A stretch of DNA of 64,000 nt, from assembly GCF_000276665.1 (NCBI RefSeq), contig NW_004955463.1, positions 9,377,602 through 9,441,601 on the forward strand, read 5' to 3'. Of this stretch, positions 1 through 11,484 are shown one piece after another. The DNA is from Chinchilla lanigera. Lineage: Eukaryota; Chordata; Mammalia; Rodentia; Chinchillidae. Below the pieces are notes generated by a model. The model was not told where the DNA came from and ran no database searches. It saw only the letters and a program-made list of their open reading frames with translations. Within the stretch, counting starts at the first letter, position 1; every line of letters starts with the position of its first letter. Position numbers and translations under genes: made by a program.

Positions 1-104
1 ATAGTTACACTACTAATTTTTCTTAGTTCTTTGAAAAGAAAGGTTTTTGCTAATATTGTCTGGACAATTAAATACCTATATCTTGTACTCTGAGTAAATA
101 ATTT

Positions 105-197
105 AAAGATAACAATATGCAATGTATTAACCATTGTTAGTCTCCTATTATCTTGTTTTAAAATTTTGTTTTATTTTTTCTCTTTAAAATAAAATGT
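105..197 (+). repeat. Unrecognised dispersed repeat, copy A
   Basis: This segment resembles three other places in the window (23091-23241, 28610-28765, 34880-35017). Shared marks are aacaatat near its start, a gttagtctcctat-like block, a T/G-rich middle and a terminal ctctttaaaataaaa that looks like a polyadenylation signal plus short A tail. I do not recognise the family; an L1 or LTR 3' end is possible. Confidence 0.5.
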
Positions 198-580
198 AAG
201 AGAAAAGAAGTGCATGAAAAAAATATCATGCCAAAGAACTTAGTATGGTCCAAAATAAGAAAGGGGTTAGAGAAAGGAGAAGAGGAGGCCAGTTTCAAAG
301 CCTGTCCCCAGCATTTAGCAATCTAACAGTGGCAACAAAAACACATGGATCTGCGTCTGACAGATCAATGAAACAGCTCTGAAGCTCTATGGCCAGGATC
401 ATCTGGAAAAAGGAATTGAGTCCCAAAGTACTTCTACATGATAATATAAAACATCTTTTTCAAAATAGAAGAAGAAATTGTCTTCTTTATTATGGAAAGG
501 GGCTGAATTACTTCTAAGCATTATTCTTCGTCTTTGGGAGATGTACATGATTAGTTACTGTATGATTTCATTGGCCTAGT
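198..580. other. Unassigned non-coding sequence
   Basis: No repeat, RNA gene or coding signal that I can support. Base composition is moderately AT-rich. Confidence 0.5.
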
Positions 581-621
581 GGTGTGTGTGTGCGCGCGCA
601 TGCACACACATGCGCACACAT
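581..621. repeat. Alternating purine-pyrimidine tract (TG/CG/CA)
   Basis: About 40 bases of alternating purine and pyrimidine with a central gcgcgcgcatgc core. This is a classic Z-DNA-prone composition. It abuts the tail side of a minus-strand SINE and probably grew from it. Confidence 0.8.
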
Positions 622-795
622 ATTACTGGGGACTGAACCCAGGGCCTTTGCACTGAACTATACCTCCAGCTCATTTTTAGCTTTTATTTTGCTCCAGAGT
701 CTAAGTTTGCCAAATTGTCCAGGTTATGTTTGTACTTACAGTCCTCCTGGCTCCAACTCCCAGAGTGCTAGGATTACGGATTCACGTGACCAGAA
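622..795 (-). mobile_element. B1-dID composite SINE
   Basis: Read on the minus strand, a diverged B1 (7SL-derived) body is followed by an ID-like tRNA-derived segment. On the plus strand this gives gggactgaacccaggg (ID B-box region) and then cagagtgctaggattac (B1 start region). The order B1 then ID identifies the composite B1-dID rather than rodent B4. Confidence 0.7.
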
Positions 796-1611
796 TTCCT
801 GGTTGACCTACAATTCTTAAAAGAAGAAATCATGATGGATACACCCTAAAGGCTAATTTGGGAATAAGAAGTCACTGTAAAGTGGGAAGACAGGTGTATC
901 TCTGGAAGGATGGAAGTTAGGTGCCCTGATTGTGGTGGTGGTCACATATATCCATCTATATCTCAGACACAATTTGTAGAACTAAACATTAAGACGTGAG
1001 TGTAAAAACCAATTAAACTCAATAGGGTCTGTAGTTTAGCTAGTAGTTTGTATCTATGTCATGGTCCCAGTTTTGATGCATATGCTACAGTGTTATAAGT
1101 TATCATCACTGGTGAAAGGTAGGATAAGGATATACAGTAACTATTTTCAAGTTTGGCAAATTCTATGAGTTTAAACTTATTTCTAAAAGAATCTTCAAAA
1201 AGAAATATTTAAAAACAATTTTTCTTTGAAAAGATTTTCAAAATAAAAATACCTAAACCAAAAATGTACAGGAATTCCTTGTATATTAATGATAATTTTC
1301 TGTCAATTTTTAAAATTAACAAAACCAAGAAGATATTGGATTGCTTCCAGAAACGTCAAAGAATCAGTTTCTAAGGCCATGTAGGCAGTTACTAAGCTTA
1401 AATATTATAGCGTACAGACTGGCCCAGTAATGGTGTCACTGCTTATTGTCTCCATGTACAAAGCTACTGCTTCCAACATTGGCAATGCACACACAGACCC
1501 CAGCACTGCTATGGCCACCGCTGCCACTTGCCCCTAGACTGGATGTAATGGCCCCAGGTGGTCCTTAAAGAACTTCTACATAGTCCCTGCTTTTTCAGGG
1601 GAATAGTTCTG
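796..1611. other. Unassigned non-coding sequence
   Basis: AT-rich sequence with no recognisable repeat. The part nearest 1440-1610 is richer in GC and lies just downstream (minus strand) of an exon-like segment. Confidence 0.4.
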
Positions 1612-1617
1612 ACTCAC

Positions 1618-1866
1618 CCTCTTGTAGCAGACAGATGAGCCACGTGATCGTAGCTTCATCTGCAATTGACAATAGGAACATGGTTATGTAGCACTTTAAG
1701 CGTTCGTAGAGAAAAGCAGGCTGTTCCTCAAAATGTGGGTGATTCTCTAAACACAGTAAGGAGGTCCAGAACTGGGACATCAAACAATGACAATAATCTA
1801 TGAATAATAAATGGAAGTTTGGCCTTTTCTGAACCATTCTTCTGCTAATTGAGCCTCATTCTTATC
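1618..1866 (-). pseudogene. Exon-like segment, frameshifted, gene unknown
   Basis: Read on the minus strand, a pyrimidine-rich stretch ending cctttcccttag precedes base 1866, and agag|gtgagt follows base 1618. These are good splice acceptor and donor matches bounding 249 bp. Between them the frame starts DKNEAQLAEEWF and, after an apparent single-base shift near 1833, continues for about 75 codons without a stop (contains KRPNFHLLFIDYCHC and ADEATITWLICLLQEG). The composition (W, C, H, balanced residues) is protein-like, unlike the AT-rich noise elsewhere. I do not recognise the family and invent no function. It could be a decayed exon of an unprocessed pseudogene, an exon with a sequencing error, or chance. 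No other convincing exon lies nearby, and there is no poly(A) that would suggest a processed copy. Confidence 0.35.
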
Positions 1867-2317
1867 CTAAGGGAAAGGTGGACCTGGAGTTCAGGAGTAA
1901 CCATCAATGAAGCTGATGGCCCAAGATACAGACTCAGGCCAAGCATTCTCACCAGGGTGACTATGAGCTGGATGGGAGGCTCTCTTTAATTTCCCAAATA
2001 TACTGGAGGAGGAGCTGCTTCTCAAAGAGAAGGACGCTAACACTTCTGTGAGGATATGTGACTATGTATCAGATGTGCTGAATAGGAAAGTGAATATATA
2101 GTTTTCTCTCCCTTAATAAAAAAGCAATAATATCTCTAGCACAGAATTATTTGTACATATGCTATTAACTTGTGCTTCTAATTGTGAACACATATAGTAG
2201 AGAAGAGAATAGAACAGATGAGATGGCCGACAAATAAGGTATATATGAGAAAAAAACAGGAAGAAATTATTTACTAAAGAAAAAATATTAGTGATGGTAG
2301 AAAAGAAGCAAAATCAT
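1867..2317. other. Unassigned sequence beside the exon-like segment
   Basis: On the minus strand this lies upstream of the candidate exon. Short protein-like runs occur in shifting frames between about 1890 and 2050, with stops, so I cannot support a second exon. Confidence 0.35.
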
Positions 2318-2700
2318 TGTTATGGTTTGTTTCTGGATATCCCCCAAAAGCCTCAGGCAGTAACAAGGGGTAGGTCTTTCAGAGGTAGCAGAATCTAGAA
2401 TTTGTGACTGATTCATGGCCCTATGCTGGGACTAAAGTGTGTGAGTGCTATACTCACCCTAACACAGGTAGCCTACATACAGCATAAGGGAGGGAAACAG
2501 GCTTGCTTTGCCCTCCTCAGTTGTTGCTTTTGCTGTTTTCTGCTGCCATGAACTGTTGCCCTCTGCCATGTGCCACTCTGCCTTGGAGCCAGCAGATTAT
2601 GGAATGTAACCTCCACAAACTCTGAGCTTAATAAACTTTCCTCCTTTAACTTTGGGTGCTAGGTATTTTGTCTCAGCAATAAGAAAAGTAACGGAAACCA
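2318..2700 (+). mobile_element. Solo LTR, ERVL-MaLR type
   Basis: Starts tgttatggttt, has ctctgccatgtgccactctg in the middle, an aataaa signal near 2630 and ends near gtaacggaaacca. The same layout recurs at 11079, 12653, 32554 and 52764, and in reverse at 35041 and 61370. The similarity of start, gtgccactctgcc block and tattttgtctcagcaa end to primate MST/THE1-type LTRs supports MaLR. No internal region is attached, so it is a solo LTR. Confidence 0.8.
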
Positions 2701-5409
2701 TAACTGGAAACATAGTATTTATTTTGCTAATACAAATTACTCATAAAAATTATTCAAGCTTAACAATGTAGAAATGCAAATCTAAAAGTCTGAATTTTTC
2801 TGAGAATCATGTATACTTTTGGTCTATCATCAATCCCTAATACAAATATGACCTAGCTTAGTGCAAATCTTCTGACAGTAGAGTATTTAACAATGCATAT
2901 ATTTTCATTGACCTTTCTAGAATAAGTAACATGAAAAATTGCTGATTTTAATTATTTTAGGCAAATAAGTGAACTTCACCAGAATGGCAACAAACCATTA
3001 CTGTCATGCACTGTCAGGTAGTTACTACTGCCCTGTTATCTGTCTCTTCCTCCTGAAACTAAACATAGGACCTGTTATGAACAAACTGAAGATAATTTTG
3101 TCATTAGGGGCAAATGTGTTTATATCTTGAAAATATAATTAAATAATACATAAGTATACTGACATCTTTTGGTAGATTTTTAAGGAAAATAAAAGAACTT
3201 TTAAACTCACTTCATATCATAGTTTAGCTAGATATATTATCTTTTGTATTAAATTCTTCCAAGAATATTTGCAATAGACACTTCTCCAAGTCTTCCTGGT
3301 AAAGGAAGGCTCTTTTGATTTTGGTTCTCCAATATTTTCAAATTAAGTTATGTCACTGCTTGTGTATCCCAAAGAGAAATAAATCATTGTTTAAATTATA
3401 GATCTATCAGGAAATTTTCTGATCTATATTCTGGTTAAAATTTTAATTTAAACAAAATATAAAATACAGTAGAACTTGTATTGAGAATCTATACATCTCA
3501 AAGTTGGGTTTTTTTAAAAAATGGAGGTATGGATTATGAATGAAATATGAAATGTTTGGTGAAAAAAGAATCATCTGAAAACAAATTTCAGGACTTGTAA
3601 TACACTGTTATATTTTCCTTAATGGCCTACATGATGGTATTTTACTTCCTAAAACAGGTATGTAAAGTCTGTCAACATTATGATTACTTAACTTTAGGAA
3701 AAACAATATTTGCCAAGTGTTATTGATATATTTTTATGCAGATCAAGCCCCAAATCAAGAGACTTTAATGAGAAGCTTGAGGTGCTACTGAGGGGAAATT
3801 ACTGGCTAAATAGATGACAGGAAGACAGCAGAGCCTGGAGGGGGAATTTGTTGTGAACCACATTCCCAAGGTTTTCTAGACTCTTCCTGCAGGCCAAGAG
3901 GAGAGAAGGCAAGATCCAGGCTGTCAAGTAATCAAATTAAATAATGAATTTAGTGAGGACACTGCTTTTACTCTACACAATGTAGGTACCTAGAACTAAA
4001 TCATTAAACCTAGATAGAGAACGCCTTTGAGTCTAACTCAGGAGGTAAAAGGATGTAGCAACAGAATACTCCAAAGAGTCTGTAGATCCTACACTGAGGA
4101 CAGCTCCTCGGGTATTCATGGAGTTATATCTAGGAATATTCATCCAGCAGATGAAGGTCCTTGCTTGCCAAGGACTGGAATTCCCAGTTCTATTCTTGGG
4201 CAGAGGTGAGAAGCAGGGCAGTGGAGCTTAGATTCAAGGGAGCTAAGTGAAGAACTGTATGTAAACCAATAAATGACAGTTGGGCTCACACACCAGAAAC
4301 TCATGTGGGAAGGAGAGCAGATGTGAGTGAGGAAGAGAACATTTGGATCTCAGATGGGTACACAGACCTGCCCAGAGTGTGGGGGGCATATTCCAGAGTT
4401 CCATATGCCCCTGAGCCTGGTTCTTTCTCTTTCTTTTATAGTGAAATTTTTATTTTTATTTATTTATTAGACCTAGTTCTCACTGACTTATGAACTGACT
4501 GATTTTCAGAACAAGTAAAAGGGAAAGGATTCATGATTTCATATTATTATTCAAGTAATTCATATTAACTATAGAAGTATTAGACAAATATTTTAAAATT
4601 TAAAAAATAAAATAAACATCCCATAATTCTACCACATAATGGTAAAACAAGAACCATTCAATTGTAGTATATCCTTCCATTATATCTCTTATTATATAGA
4701 TATACACATATATACCATTATTACTGAAAATGGGAAAATATACTTTATATTCTTCATCAGATGATCACATTATTTTAACTGTTTATTTAGTCATTGCCTT
4801 TACCAGGAAGACAAGAACAATATGTTGCTTACCATTATATTCCTACTGTAGGACAGGAAGACAGAAAGTATATAATTATGCATATAAGGTTTATAGTTTT
4901 TGATAAGCATTGCTAAAGCTTTCTTGTGGCAAGTTGTACCAATTTATAAACCCATAAACAATTATAAGAAGCTCATTCACCTTTAATCACAACAAAATTA
5001 CATTTGTCACATTTTAAGAATCTTTGCCATTTTCATGGAATTAGCTTGCCTCTTATTTTTCCATATTTGCATTTCTAAGCTTGAGTACTTTTCATATGGG
5101 CCATTTTTATTTGCAAAACAAACATTACCCTTCCCATGATTCTGCCTGAATTCAGCCTTTGCTAGTATTAATCGCCTCATTAAAAACCTGAATGAATAGG
5201 GGTTTTGTATATATCCCATTATCAGCCTCTTTTGAAAATGATGACACCTTTCGGGTAGTTACTACTTCCTTTTGCTCATTTCAATTCAACCCCTATGAAA
5301 AGCATCATTTATCCTGGGCATCTTGCTGTGTGCTCCACAGGGGGACACTTCTTGACCTTGAGTAAAAAAAAAATATAGTTTAAAGATAAATTCTAGATAG
5401 AAAAATTAC
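2701..5409. other. Unassigned AT-rich sequence
   Basis: A 2.7 kb stretch without a repeat I can name. The part 3730-4440 is less AT-rich and has two short open frames (60 and 62 codons) with no recognisable protein features. 4440-4620 and 4680-4720 hold short A/T simple sequence. Confidence 0.4.
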
Positions 5410-5590
5410 AGACTATGGATTCAAATCTCAGTTTCTCTTTTCTGGCCTTAAACAAGACAATCAAATACCCCTGGGCTTCAAGTTTTTCATTTACAGGAAA
5501 CAATGCCAACTTATCTTACAAGTTCCTTAACTAAGATCAAATGATATAAAGTATGTAAAAGCACTGTACTATGTAGGTTATGTTGCTCTT
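5410..5590 (+). repeat. MIR SINE remnant
   Basis: Order of blocks fits MIR: gattcaaatctcag, then cttcaagtttttcatttaca (the conserved core), then gatataaagtatgtaaaagc near the end. Strongly diverged, as expected for this mammal-wide family. Confidence 0.6.
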
Positions 5591-7440
5591 GTTACTACTT
5601 TCCTTGGGGGAAGTATTACATCCATCACCTGTTTTGAGGCAAATTGGCAAAGACAGTTTTCTTGTCAAGGCTAAAAGTAAAACACAAGAGAGTCTTGACA
5701 TTGCCGATGAGCGTGAGCACGGCTATTGAAGTTTGTACTTCCTGAGGAAGCTAATAAAGCTAAATAAGAACTTAGTCTGCTGACACCAGAAAGTCATTCT
5801 CAGCTGTAACCTAATTTGCTCCACTTGTCTTCCCACAGAAGCGGAAATCTGTGCTGCAAAAAGAAGCCCATTCTCCCAGGGGTTATTCAAATGTAGGGGG
5901 GCATTGACTGATGCGAATCCTAAATGAGCTCACACACTTCAAGTCTGGTTTTCTTGTTTGAATTTTTAGAGATCAAAAGAAACTTTTTTAAAAATACCTC
6001 TTGTGTCCACTCTTCTGCAGGCTTCACACAAGTTAGACAAGTTGTGCCAAACCACACAACTTGATTCTTATTAAGTCTGCTGACCACTTGACTAAGTCTC
6101 TGCCTCAAAATAGCATTGTACAATTGCTCAAAATGCTTAAAAGCAGATTATGTTTACTTTTATTCACTTTAACATACTACTTAAATGTGTATTACAATAT
6201 TTTAGAAGAAATAAAGAGTATTATAAAATTAATTTCTGGAATGCATTCTTCCTTATTAAAGACGGGGAAATACTGGAAAAAATCCTGTTAATAGTTAGGA
6301 AGGACCACCTAGCTCATAATCCTAAATTATGGACCTCAAATTCCTTGAGTCCTCTCACGTATTTTAAATGGAAATTGTAACATATAAGCCATAAACTGTC
6401 CTAGGGAATTCATCAGAACTTTTGTCTACTTAGTAACCCCCAACTTGATCACACACTTACTTAGATTTTATATAATGTAAAAATGAACAATTACTATTTT
6501 ACAGGCAAAAATTTTTAAGTGATAAACAACTAAAAATTAGTTTCTGTTAGCTAAAGTTTGGGGGAAACAATCAAAATCCCAGGCATAATTTTATAGATAA
6601 GAGAGTTCACCCACAACATTGTGTAATAAGTTAGGGGCCAGTATGGGCTTGGGACATCCATCTCCTGGCTTTAGTCCAACATTTTTGCCTTCAAATCGGA
6701 AATTGATATTTACATGAAGTTGAAAGGGGCTATCAAAACATTAATTAGTAAATAAAATCCTCAGTGTTTTATTTAAATGTGAGGCAGAAACAAGTGTATG
6801 CTCTGGCTGTGGGAGCCTGTTGGGTTATAGAAAGATGAATAAGATAAATTCCCTGCCTTTAGAGAAATTTAAGCCTGAGGGAGATAATGCATTTACATTA
6901 AGTACAGAATGCAAGGAATAAAATGGTAGGTGCTATCAAAACAATAAAGATAATGAGCTGCAGAGGTTAAGAAAGTAGGAGATTTAGACTATTTTGGTTT
7001 CAGGCAGAACAATTCATTAGCATATTCAAAGACTGGTTTACTAGGGCACTTAACTACACTCAGTATTGGTCATTTTCACCCAGGAATGCAAATTTCTCTC
7101 CTTTTATCTTTATCACTTCAATCTGAGCTATAAAAATCCTATATAACCTTAAAGTAAGGCTCAATTCATATATCATTTCCTCTGTGTGTTTTTCTTTATC
7201 AACAGTCTCTAGGAATTGCAGCACTGAGCATTTCTGCTGTAGAGTGACACTTTATCACACAAAGCCTGATGTAGTTATGAGCTTTTATTGAAGTTAAAAG
7301 TTATGTATGACAGTTGTTATAGAATTGAAATGTGTTCTACACATGTCCCAATTCTCCATAGTGAAGATAATTTTTATGTACTGCAAACCTGTACTAATAA
7401 GAGTATGAAACATATACAAAAAAGACAGTTAAGAAGATAA
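5591..7440. other. Unassigned sequence with a possible ancient repeat fragment
   Basis: Mostly unrecognised. About 6840-6980 (ccctgcctttagagaaattt, then ggtaggtgctatcaaaacaataaagataat) resembles the same ancient mammalian repeat seen more clearly at 44760-45480. Open frames here are short and overlap each other. Confidence 0.35.
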
Positions 7441-7925
7441 TCAAAGGGGCTACTATACTAATGTTTTATACTTGGGGTGTCGGGCTCAGTTCTAAATAGA
7501 AGAACAAGCGAAGATTTATAACAGAGAATTAGGGTAGGGTCATAAATGGAAAATTATTAAGACAAAACTTTCAGGTTAATAGAATTCTTGCTAGACTGAC
7601 TCACCAGGATTCTTGCTGAAGGCAGATGAGGGTGATTGAATCCCAAGAGACAGTTTTTGCTAAACTGTCTCAGCAGGACTTTTATTAAGACTGGACTAAA
7701 TAGGTCACGCTTAGAACCCAAAATAGGGATTAGTCAAAAAGGAACTTGATTCAAATTGGTCAATGGAGAGAGTTTTGTTAATATTTTGATCCTGTGTACC
7801 TTTTTGACCTTGTATCCTAGAACTCTACCCTCATCTTTCTATATTATGTCCAAAATGAATAAATGACTTGAGATTCCTGAGTTGTCTCAGTTACCTCCCA
7901 TTTTCTTGCCTCTATTCCTAATGTT
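7441..7925 (+). repeat. Candidate LTR-like element with internal repeats
   Basis: Contains degenerate repeats of a caggattcttgctgaa-type unit between 7570 and 7700, a perfect 10-bp hairpin (7647-7656 with 7662-7671) and an aataaa signal near 7857 followed by a T/C-rich end. This arrangement resembles an LTR with U3 repeats and a polyadenylation signal, but I could not define both ends or a target-site duplication. Confidence 0.3.
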
Positions 7926-8563
7926 CTTTCCTTCTGAAATGCTTTTTCTCTTCCTCGTTTTCTCAGCATACTTTCCTTCAGCAAAGTCTTCCCAATACTT
8001 TACTCAGTTTCCTAATTCTATACCCTATTTGATGTAGGCTGAAGGGAGACAGAATTTTCTGGTGGGTCACATCAGGGCCAGGAGCCCAGAGGCAGAATTC
8101 TACTTACCATTGTCACTATGACCGGAGAAGTACAGCACAGGAAATCATGCTCACAGGTCAAAATTGACATAAGTAGAAACCAGGGGACCACCACAAGGGA
8201 GTGGGTGGAGAGGAGGAACCAAATAACAGAAATGAAATTTCGTGAGACAGAAAATCTTGTAAACCCAGAGGAGCATTGGCACAGAATAAATTTAAGCATG
8301 AAGGAGCAACAGTGTAAAAAGCTCCTGGACACAGTTCTCCTGTTTTTGTCATAAACATGTGCTTGATTTGGATAAATAAATAGCATATCCCTTTGTATAT
8401 CTTCCTCCCCAGACTCAAATTAGGATAAGTATCACATAGCATTCTTTGAAATTCTGGACTCCCCACCTCCAAATCGCTTGGACCTCAAACCTTGTATCAG
8501 TTTTTGGCTAACTCTGAGGTATGAGGGACATAAACAGTTGCAGAGAAATAGTTAGAAGGAAAC
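7926..8563. other. Unassigned sequence
   Basis: Two overlapping 104-codon frames on the minus strand and a 78-codon frame on the plus strand fall here. None resembles a known protein or has splice or promoter context, so I read them as chance. Confidence 0.4.
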
Positions 8564-8830
8564 TGTATGATTTGTGTCTAGATGTGCCCCAAAGTCTCAT
8601 GAGGTCCTAAGAGGGGAGTCTATGGAGGTGGTTGGATCTCAAGTGTATGATGCTAGGAACAAGGGTATGTGGTTACTAAATTAGTCCACGGATTGGTTTG
8701 GCAGAGTTCTAGGTAGGATTAGGGGTGCCCTACCCTGGGTGTGAGTGCTACCTTTCCTAAGGTGGGTAGCCCGCTTAAAACATAAGAGACAGAAAGAGGG
8801 TCTCTGGTCTTTTTTCCCTTTAATATAAAA
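8564..8830 (+). mobile_element. Truncated MaLR LTR (5' part)
   Basis: Begins with tgtatgatttgtgtctagatg followed by ccccaaagtctcatgaggtc, matching the first part of the MaLR LTRs at 11079 and 2318, and reaches the ggtgggtagcccgcttaaaacataag block. The 3' third (the gccactctg block and polyadenylation signal) is missing. Confidence 0.65.
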
Positions 8831-9399
8831 TCTTTGTAGGGACCCAAGCATTGGTATATTCTTAAACTCCTCAGGTAACTCTGTGCGACCAAAGTTGAGA
8901 ATGAATGTCTTATCCATTCGATGTTAAAGATGTAGAGTAGTGCCTATTAACCTGTTGATCATCTCAAAGTACTTACTGGAACGTGGATGCCAAGAGTATC
9001 TGAAAAAAAAGTAAGACCATGATGAAGTGCAGTAAAATAAACTAAAGCAATATGGGCTGGAGCATTTCCAAAGGGGGAGTCTGTTTATGTTTGCTGTCTT
9101 GAACAAATGTGTCTAAAGATCATGTGCAGTTAATGTCAGCAGACACGACATCTCTTAAAGTCACTTCTACCTCTGACCTCTCAACACATCATGTGTTCAT
9201 TTATTTACTCCAATACTTGTCACATTGTATTCTAATTGTTTAGATGCTGGTCCTTTCTGCTGTACTGGAATTTTCTTTCTTCAATCAGAGATTATTTTGA
9301 TGTTTAACATTAATATCTCTGCCTACCTTCAGTATTTACCAGCTTAATAAATCTTTGTTGAGCAAATGATCTATTTGTGTGTATATTATTCCCATGGTG
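8831..9399. other. Unassigned sequence
   Basis: Nothing recognised. Composition is close to the window average. Confidence 0.4.
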
Positions 9400-9785
9400 T
9401 TTTAGTCCATCACAGTTGCTACAATAAAAATATCATAAACTGTGTGGTTTAAACAGCAAATAGTTATCTCCCATACTTCTAGAGGCCAGGAGCCTGAGAT
9501 TAAGGCAGCAACGGTGTCTGTGAGCATCAGATGCCTGGTTCATAGACAGCCCTCTTCTCACTGTATCCTAAAAGGGTGGATAGGGTGACAGAGAACCCTT
9601 TGATAAGGGTCTCTTTGAGAGACCTCTTTGATAAGGGAACTAATCTCATTCATGAGGGCACCACTCCATAGCCCAACCACCTCCCAAAGGCCCAAACTAC
9701 AAATAACATCTCCTTGAGGATAACATTTCAAAATTTGAGTTTTGGAAAGACATGAACATTCAATGTATAACACATAGCTTCTCAC
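9400..9785 (-). mobile_element. MLT1/MST-like LTR
   Basis: On the plus strand it runs from ttttagtccatcacagttgc through cctggttcatagacagccct, ctaatctcattcatgaggg and acctcccaaaggccc to a cacat end. This is the well-known reverse-complement order of MaLR (MLT1/MST) LTRs. A short local duplication of ctttgataagg lies at about 9597 and 9628. Confidence 0.75.
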
Positions 9786-10350
9786 CTTAGGAACTCTCTT
9801 CTTTCAAAGAAAGTTAAAACACTTAGGTTAAGGACACAAAAGAAATGACAAAAGTATTTTTTGTTGAGAAATCTGTAAGTCAAGTAAAATGCTTCTCATT
9901 AAGTAGCTCAATTCATAAAAAGAAAATACACTCCTGTGTCACAAGTGGGAGACATTATGTTCAGACTAGGTATGACTTGGTGCTATGCAAATCCAAAAAC
10001 TAACCAAAAGGAAGAAGGATATTTTAATTCTAATCTAATTTATAACTAATTCATAAGGGAAAAGTTCCATTGTTTTAAATTCCTATAAAAATTATCTGCT
10101 TAAAGAAGGTGACTATGTGATATAAATGAGGATGGGCAGAGAAATGATTATAGGATCAAAGACTGCCCAGAGCTGCCTCAGCTATAGTCAAGCTGTATTG
10201 GTCTTCTGTCAGATAAAACTAATGTGTGTTCATAAAACAATAAAAAATGACCTGCTTACCCTGTTACGGTTGTTAAATTCAACTGCTTTAATAAAAGAAA
10301 TAATGTGTGTAGAATAAAATTCTGTTGATATTTATTTACATCAACTAAAG
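9786..10350. other. Unassigned AT-rich sequence
   Basis: No recognisable feature. Confidence 0.4.
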
Positions 10351-10355
10351 TTTAG

Positions 10356-10390
10356 TCTATTCATTCATTCATTTATTCATTCATTCATCG
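10356..10390. repeat. Simple repeat (ATTC)n
   Basis: About eight units of attc/ttca with one interruption. Confidence 0.85.
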
Positions 10391-10428
10391 TTTGCTGAAA
10401 ATTCACCATGAATCATATCTCCACATCC

Positions 10429-10518
10429 AGGGGCCGGGGATACAGCTCAGCAGCACAGTGTCTGCCTTACAAGCATGAGGTCCTGAGTTCAATTCCCAAT
10501 ACCAAAAAAAAAAAAAAA
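10429..10518 (+). mobile_element. ID-type SINE
   Basis: Head gggccggggatacagctcag carries a tRNA A-box-like element, and gagttcaattcccaat is the B-box region. It ends in a run of 15 A. Possible short target duplication cacatcc on both sides. The head derives from tRNA-Ala and is not a functional tRNA gene. Confidence 0.85.
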
Positions 10519-10619
10519 GGGAGTCACATCCTGCATGCCTATAATCTCATCAATAAATAAATATCACATTCTGTCTTAAATGGTTAAGGTGAGTTCAATG
10601 GAAGATTGCAAACACCCTA

Positions 10620-10910
10620 GATTTGGGTAGGACACTATGCCAGGACTATTAATTTCATTCAATATGAACCACAAATTTACCAAACAGCCACGCATTACTT
10701 TAATAGGAATACTAGAGGGAATAGGATAGCTGTTTCCCCTACTTCAATGCAGTCTACAGCTTAGTATGGGGGAGGAAACGGCAATTAGGTAAAACATCAA
10801 CCAAACAATGAATATATACTGTGATAAGTACAATAAGGTGAGTGGAGAACAAGTGTCTGAAAGACGATAGCAGAAAGCAAACTAAATCAAATTGGATATT
10901 CAGGAAAAAC
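10620..10910 (+). repeat. Ancient mammalian interspersed repeat fragment
   Basis: The succession ctatgccaggac, gcagtctacagcttagtatg, tgtgataagtacaataaggt matches a repeat I know from many mammalian genomes (body-plan word tgtgccaggcac...gataagtgct). I do not recall its catalogue name. The same family is clearer at 44760-45480. Confidence 0.4.
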
Positions 10911-11078
10911 TTCTCTGCAGAAGTACCACTTTTTAAAAAAATCTCCTATGGGACAGATACATTGGAGCAAGACTGACATTACTAGGGTGTAGAGAAGTTA
11001 CCCAATAGCTCATTTGTCCCTGCAAAATGAGCAAAGATAAAAGCCTTGAGATTCATGATGAATGTTGCTTAAAATAGT

Positions 11079-11484
11079 ATTATGGTTTACATCTAGATGT
11101 CCCCCCAAAGCCTGCACTCACGTGTGAGGCTTTGGGGAGGTGACTAGATTGTGAGCATGTGATACTTGTCCCTGGATCAGTCGAATGATGAGTTTATAGC
11201 TGGGTGTGATCTGGGATATGAAGCCTGGTGGGAAGAGCTGTGTGAGCAGCACGGCCTGGAAGGGTCTATATCCTTCCTTCTCCCTTGATCTCTTATTGCT
11301 TCCTGTCTGCCATGTCATGAATAGTTTCTACTCTGCAATGCCCCTCTGCCATGCCACCCTGCCTTGGAGCCAGGTGACTGTAGACTGCAACCTCTACTAA
11401 CTGTGAACCAAAGTAGACCTTTCTTTCGCTTAGCTTGTGGGTGTTGGGTATTATGTTCCTGCAACTTGAAAATGACAGAGACAG
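11079..11484 (+). mobile_element. Solo LTR, ERVL-MaLR type
   Basis: Starts tattatggtttacatctaga and contains ccaaagcctgcactcacgtg, ggtgggaagagctgtgtgag, tgccatgccaccctgccttg and a terminal tattatgttcctgcaac block. Layout is identical to the other MaLR LTRs in the window. No internal sequence is attached. Confidence 0.8.

Noticed and set aside
10429..10518. Possible tRNA gene (A and B boxes)
   Set aside because: It is the tRNA-derived head of an ID SINE with A tail; it does not fold as a complete tRNA.
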